Source of the DNA: an uncultured Ruminococcus sp.
Lineage (GTDB): Bacteria; Bacillota; Clostridia; Oscillospirales; CAG-272
Direction: 5' to 3'
DNA length: 7,829 bases
Assembly: GCA_902778205.1 (NCBI GenBank)
Contig: CACYWX010000186.1
Coordinates: 1-7,829 of the forward strand
Positions 5,213-7,829 of the stretch are shown here, piece by piece. Numbering within the stretch: the first letter of the stretch is position 1; every line of letters begins with the position of its first letter. Made by a program: the position numbers and the translations under genes. Below the pieces are notes generated by a model. The model was not told the origin of the DNA, made no database searches, and worked only from the letters and a program-made list of their open reading frames with translations.

Positions 5213-7135
5213 ATGAAACACGGATTCATCAAGCTGGGCGCCGCTGTGCCGGACGTGCATGTGGCCGCCCCCATGAAAAACGCCGCCGAGCTCTGCCGCC
5301 TGATCGACCGGGCTTATGAGGAGGGCGTCCACGTCCTGGTCTTTCCCGAGCTGTCCCTGACCGGCTATACCTGCGGGGATCTGTTCCTGTCCGACGATCT
5401 GCTGGACGGGGCGGAGAGGGCGCTTCGGACCGTCGCGGAGCACACCGCCGGAAAGAAGATGCTGGTTTTCGCCGGGGTTCCTCTCCGGGCGAACGACCGG
5501 CTGTACAACTGCGCCGCCGCGCTCTCCGACGGGGAGGTCCTCGGCGTCACCCCGAAAACCGCCGTCCCCAACTACGGCGAATTCTACGAGGCCCGGCATT
5601 TCGCGGTTCCCGCGGAGGGTGAGACCGTCGGGATCCGGATGGGAGACGGCATTCACACCTTCCCGCTGTCCCACGGCGTCTACGTCTGCCGGGAGATGCC
5701 GGAGCTGGCTGTGGGCGCGGAGATCTGCGAGGAGCTCTGGACCGCGGGAGCTCCCTCGGAAAAGCTGGCGGCGGACGGGGCGTCGGTCATCGTCAACCTC
5801 TCCGCCTCCAACGAGACCGTGGGCAAGGACGAGTACCGCCGGACCCTGGTGAAGGCCGCCTCCGGAAAGTGTGCCGCGGCCTATGTCTACTGCGACGCCG
5901 GAATGGGCGAGTCCACCACCGACTCCGTCTTCTCCGGCCACTGCATGATCGCCTCAAACGGCTCGATCCTTGCGGAGAACGAGCCCTTCGGCGGCGCGGA
6001 GCTCATCACGGCCGTCGCGGACCTGCAGCATCTGCGCCACGACCGGCGGAGAATGAACACCTGGAGGAGCGCTCCCGCCGTGATGACCGCCTCCTTCTCC
6101 CTGGATCTGCGGGACACCGACCTCTCCGGTCTCATAGAGCCTCGGCCCTTCATCCCGCCGGAGGGACCTGCCCGGGACGCCGTGTGCGGACGGATTTTCG
6201 ACATTCAGACGGCGGGGCTCATCAAGCGAATCAAGGCCGCCCGCGCGGACACCTGCGTCATCGGCCTGTCCGGAGGACTGGACTCCACCCTGGCTCTGCT
6301 GGTCACTCACGAGGCGTTCCGGAAGCTGGGGAAGGATCCCCATGATCTCATCGCCCTGACCATGCCTTGCTTCGGCACCACCTCCCGCACCAAATCCAAC
6401 GCGGAGCGGCTGGGCTCCCTGTTCCATACCCGGTTCTCCACCGTCGACATCAAGGAGTCCGTGGACCTGCACTTCCGGGACATCGGACACGACGCGGCGG
6501 ACCATTCCGTGGTGTATGAGAACGCCCAGGCCCGGGAGCGGACCCAGATTCTGATGGACATCGCCAACGCGGAGAACGGCCTGGTGGTGGGCACCGGGGA
6601 TCTCTCCGAGCTGGCGCTGGGCTGGGCCACCTACAACGGGGACCACATGTCCAACTACGGCGTCAACGGCGGCATTCCGAAGACCCTGGTGCGGGTGCTG
6701 GTGGACTATTACGCCCGCGTTCACGGAGAACTGTCCGGGAGCCCGGAGGAAGGCGGGGAAGTCTTCACCCTGGGCGGCGTCCTGCGGGACATCCTCGACA
6801 CGCCCGTCAGCCCGGAGCTTCTGCCTCCGAAGGAAGGGGAGATCGCCCAGAAGACCGAGGATCTGGTGGGGCCCTACGATCTTCACGACTTCTTCCTCTA
6901 TCATTATGTCCGCTGGGGAGATAGCCGGGACAAGATCTTCCGGGAGGCAAAGGCGGCCTTCGCGGGAACCTTCGACGACGCCGCGATTGAAAAATGGCTC
7001 TCCACCTTCCTCCGCCGGTTCCGGATCCAGCAGTTCAAGCGGTCCGCCCTGCCCGACGGCCCCAAGGTGGGATCCGTGGCCCTGAGCCCGCGCGGCGACT
7101 GGAGAATGCCCTCCGACGCCGAAGCGGATATGTGA
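5213..7135 (+). CDS. nadE: Glutamine-dependent NAD+ synthetase
   Basis: NadE makes the last step of NAD synthesis: it converts deamido-NAD+ to NAD+ with ATP, using ammonia released from glutamine. The 640-residue protein is the two-domain form. The N-terminal nitrilase-like glutaminase (about 1-275) shows the Glu-Lys-Cys triad at E46 (FPELSLTGYT), K115 (TPKTAVPNYGEFYE) and C172 (GAEICEELW). The C-terminal synthetase (about 325-640) has the ATP pyrophosphatase loop SGGLDS (353-358), GTTSRTKSNAERLG (388-401), GTGDLSELALGWATYNGDHM (460-479) and the final KVGSVALSPRGDWRMPSDA. Length and order match the clostridial and mycobacterial long NadE. I chose the ATG at 5213 because AAAGGG precedes it and MKHGFIKLGAA fits family N-termini; an in-frame ATG upstream would add unrelated residues. 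It lies 88 nt after thpR. Confidence 0.97.
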   Translation: MKHGFIKLGAAVPDVHVAAPMKNAAELCRLIDRAYEEGVHVLVFPELSLTGYTCGDLFLSDDLLDGAERALRTVAEHTAGKKMLVFAGVPLRANDRLYNCAAALSDGEVLGVTPKTAVPNYGEFYEARHFAVPAEGETVGIRMGDGIHTFPLSHGVYVCREMPELAVGAEICEELWTAGAPSEKLAADGASVIVNLSASNETVGKDEYRRTLVKAASGKCAAAYVYCDAGMGESTTDSVFSGHCMIASNGSILAENEPFGGAELITAVADLQHLRHDRRRMNTWRSAPAVMTASFSLDLRDTDLSGLIEPRPFIPPEGPARDAVCGRIFDIQTAGLIKRIKAARADTCVIGLSGGLDSTLALLVTHEAFRKLGKDPHDLIALTMPCFGTTSRTKSNAERLGSLFHTRFSTVDIKESVDLHFRDIGHDAADHSVVYENAQARERTQILMDIANAENGLVVGTGDLSELALGWATYNGDHMSNYGVNGGIPKTLVRVLVDYYARVHGELSGSPEEGGEVFTLGGVLRDILDTPVSPELLPPKEGEIAQKTEDLVGPYDLHDFFLYHYVRWGDSRDKIFREAKAAFAGTFDDAAIEKWLSTFLRRFRIQQFKRSALPDGPKVGSVALSPRGDWRMPSDAEADM

Positions 7136-7187
7136 CAGTTTTCAGATCATGCAAAGATTTTGAAGTGATTTTGTATAAATAATCTCA
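7136..7187. other. AT-rich strip after nadE
   Basis: This 52-nt strip stands out from its GC-rich surroundings. It holds two GATTTTG copies 11 nt apart (7156-7162 and 7167-7173) and a TATAAA (7174-7179). The TATAAA could be a plus-strand -10 box, but no good -35 accompanies it. No intrinsic terminator for nadE was seen here. Confidence 0.4.
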
Positions 7188-7192
7188 CGTTC

Positions 7193-7368
7193 CCGCAAAC
7201 CAGGGCCTTCTTGCGGTGATCGAAATGCGTAAAATGCCCTCATTTCCAACGCGCGTTTCGATCGCTGTTTTCGAGGCTCCAGCGCGACTGTGTCGGCGCA
7301 GGAAACCGTGAAATTCCATCGCAGATGGGATTTCACGCATGTTTCGGCTGACGCACCGTGGTCCGCGC
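7193..7368 (+). repeat. Hairpin cluster A, non-coding structured region
   Basis: Three consecutive hairpins were found. H1: CCGCAA (7193-7198) with TTGCGG (7211-7216). H2: GATCGAAA (7218-7225) with TTTCGATC (7256-7263), with inner GCGT/ACGC and AAATG-CCCT-CATTT. H3 is an 87-nt stem (7282-7368). Its core has 14 pairs, CGTGAAATTCCATC (7307-7320) with GATGGGATTTCACG (7324-7337), closed by a GCA loop. Further pairs below the core are GAAAC/GTTTC, CAG/CTG, GCG/CGC and GCGCGAC/GTCcGCGC, separated by small bulges. The core has a T-G wobble on the plus strand that becomes a C-A mismatch on the minus strand, hinting that the plus-strand RNA is the folded form. No U run follows H3. It could be a structured RNA, an extragenic palindromic repeat or a MITE-like relic; I recognise no known family. 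Confidence 0.6.
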
Positions 7369-7444
7369 GATGATGTGGGATGCAAATCAGGCTTGTATAC
7401 AGATCCGAGCTGCCAGGATTATGCTCCCCGGTCAAGGGGGACCT

Positions 7445-7554
7445 CCGGGATGGGACATCACTTTCACTTCGTGAAAGTAGTCGGCCATGAGATGGTGTCC
7501 CTCCCGGCGCCCGTCCCTCGCAGGGACATTATTCCGGAAACGCGAAGCGTTTCC
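7445..7554 (+). repeat. Hairpin cluster B upstream of mtn
   Basis: A long stem pairs CCGGGA (7445-7450) with TCCCGG (7502-7507) and GGGACA (7452-7457) with TGTCCC (7496-7501), with one bulged T. It encloses a perfect hairpin ACTTTCAC-TTC-GTGAAAGT (7460-7478). Two more perfect hairpins follow: GTCCCT-CGC-AGGGAC (7513-7527) and GGAAACGC-GAA-GCGTTTCC (7536-7554). All three small hairpins have three-base loops. GGGAC and GTCCC recur in both the long stem and the next hairpin, so alternative pairings exist. Only a short pyrimidine run (TTCCTT) follows the last hairpin, which may act as a weak terminator. The composition resembles interspersed extragenic palindromes; no protein-coding gene was recognised here. 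Confidence 0.6.
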
Positions 7555-7605
7555 TTCCTTAACTAGTGCGGATATACATGGTATGAGAGAGTGAAAGGAT
7601 AAAAA

Positions 7606-7829
7606 ATGGTGAAAAAAGGAACCTACGGCGTCATCGCCGCCATGAAGATCGAGGCGGAGCATATCGTCGCCGCCATGGAGGACGCGCGAACGGAGACCGT
7701 CGGCGGTATCGAGTTCACCGTCGGGAAGCTCCGGATGGCAAACGACCATGCGGGCGGTGAGATCGGCGAGGCGGACGTGGTGGTGGCGGTCTGCGGCGTC
7801 GGCAAGGTGTTCGCCGCCATGTGCGCCCA
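7606..7829 (+). CDS. mtn: 5'-methylthioadenosine/S-adenosylhomocysteine nucleosidase, partial
   Basis: The first 74 codons of an MTA/SAH nucleosidase (Pfs/MtnN), cut by the window end; the family is about 230 residues, so about one third is visible. The enzyme cleaves the N-glycosidic bond of methylthioadenosine and S-adenosylhomocysteine to adenine and a thioribose or ribosylhomocysteine, in SAM salvage. Visible landmarks are VIAAMKIEAEHI (9-20), where E16 aligns with the conserved Glu12 of the E. coli enzyme, GGIEFTVGKL (33-42), and VAVCGVGKVFAAM (60-72), matching the family SGIGKVNAA motif. Residues about 43-54 look like a short insertion relative to the E. coli enzyme. The ATG at 7606 has AAAGGA 7 nt upstream. 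No S-box or SAH riboswitch was recognised upstream. The catalytic Asp and second conserved Glu lie beyond the window. Confidence 0.88.
   Translation, partial: MVKKGTYGVIAAMKIEAEHIVAAMEDARTETVGGIEFTVGKLRMANDHAGGEIGEADVVVAVCGVGKVFAAMCA

Noticed and set aside
7536..7560. Strong intrinsic terminator at the GGAAACGC-GAA-GCGTTTCC hairpin
   Set aside because: The following run is TTCCTTAAC rather than a solid T tract, so at best it is a weak terminator; kept within hairpin cluster B.
7582..7587. Extended -10 promoter (TGg-TATGAG, with TTAACT 17 nt upstream) for mtn
   Set aside because: The start would fall around 7594, inside the Shine-Dalgarno, leaving no usable leader.
7445..7605. SAM or SAH riboswitch before mtn
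   Set aside because: The gene context invites it, but I cannot place the conserved core of an S-box or SAH riboswitch in the sequence; the hairpins seen do not match those layouts.
7142..7749. Minus-strand open frames across the nadE-mtn gap
   Set aside because: They run through strong hairpins, have no convincing start signals or protein family resemblance, and one overlaps mtn. They look like chance translation of palindromic DNA.

Overview
The window looks like chromosomal DNA from a high-GC member of the Firmicutes, probably a gut-type Clostridia (Oscillospiraceae-like). This is an inference from strong AGGAGG-type ribosome binding sites, consensus sigma-A promoters, the feoA-feoA-feoB-Cys-rich gene order, and protein sequences resembling clostridial homologues. 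No tRNA, rRNA, CRISPR array, integrase or complete transposon was seen.

Left half, minus strand (about 3730 down to 1): a complete ferrous-iron uptake operon. It starts at a perfect-consensus promoter (TTGACA, 17 nt, TATAAT). It runs through two feoA-type SH3 proteins, the FeoB GTPase/permease and a 59-residue FeoB-associated Cys-rich membrane protein, and ends at a strong intrinsic terminator at the window edge. Three sites of the form TyAG-N5-GCTAAyC lie upstream of the second feoA, the first feoA and feoB. They resemble a DtxR/IdeR iron box and suggest iron repression at several points. Between the two feoA genes lies a 12-codon remnant of the 3' end of another feoA copy, so the locus once held a further tandem paralogue.

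Middle (about 3730-3925): a divergent control region with two outward-facing promoters. Between them sits a nested inverted repeat (3781-3862) that neither promoter would transcribe.

Right half, plus strand: a chloramphenicol-acetyltransferase-family gene and a 2H phosphoesterase (ThpR-like) gene overlap by 4 nt and are probably translationally coupled. Then comes a glutamine-dependent NAD+ synthetase (nadE), preceded by two perfect palindromes on either side of a TATAAA box. A 470-nt non-coding stretch (7136-7605) follows. It has an AT-rich strip and two clusters of strong hairpins, several closed by three-base loops; this is the least explained part of the window. The last gene is the 5' third of a methylthioadenosine/S-adenosylhomocysteine nucleosidase, cut by the window end.

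I did not find a clearly new multi-gene system. The most interesting observations are the feo regulatory architecture with its paralogue scar, and the structured non-coding DNA at 3781-3862 and 7193-7554.
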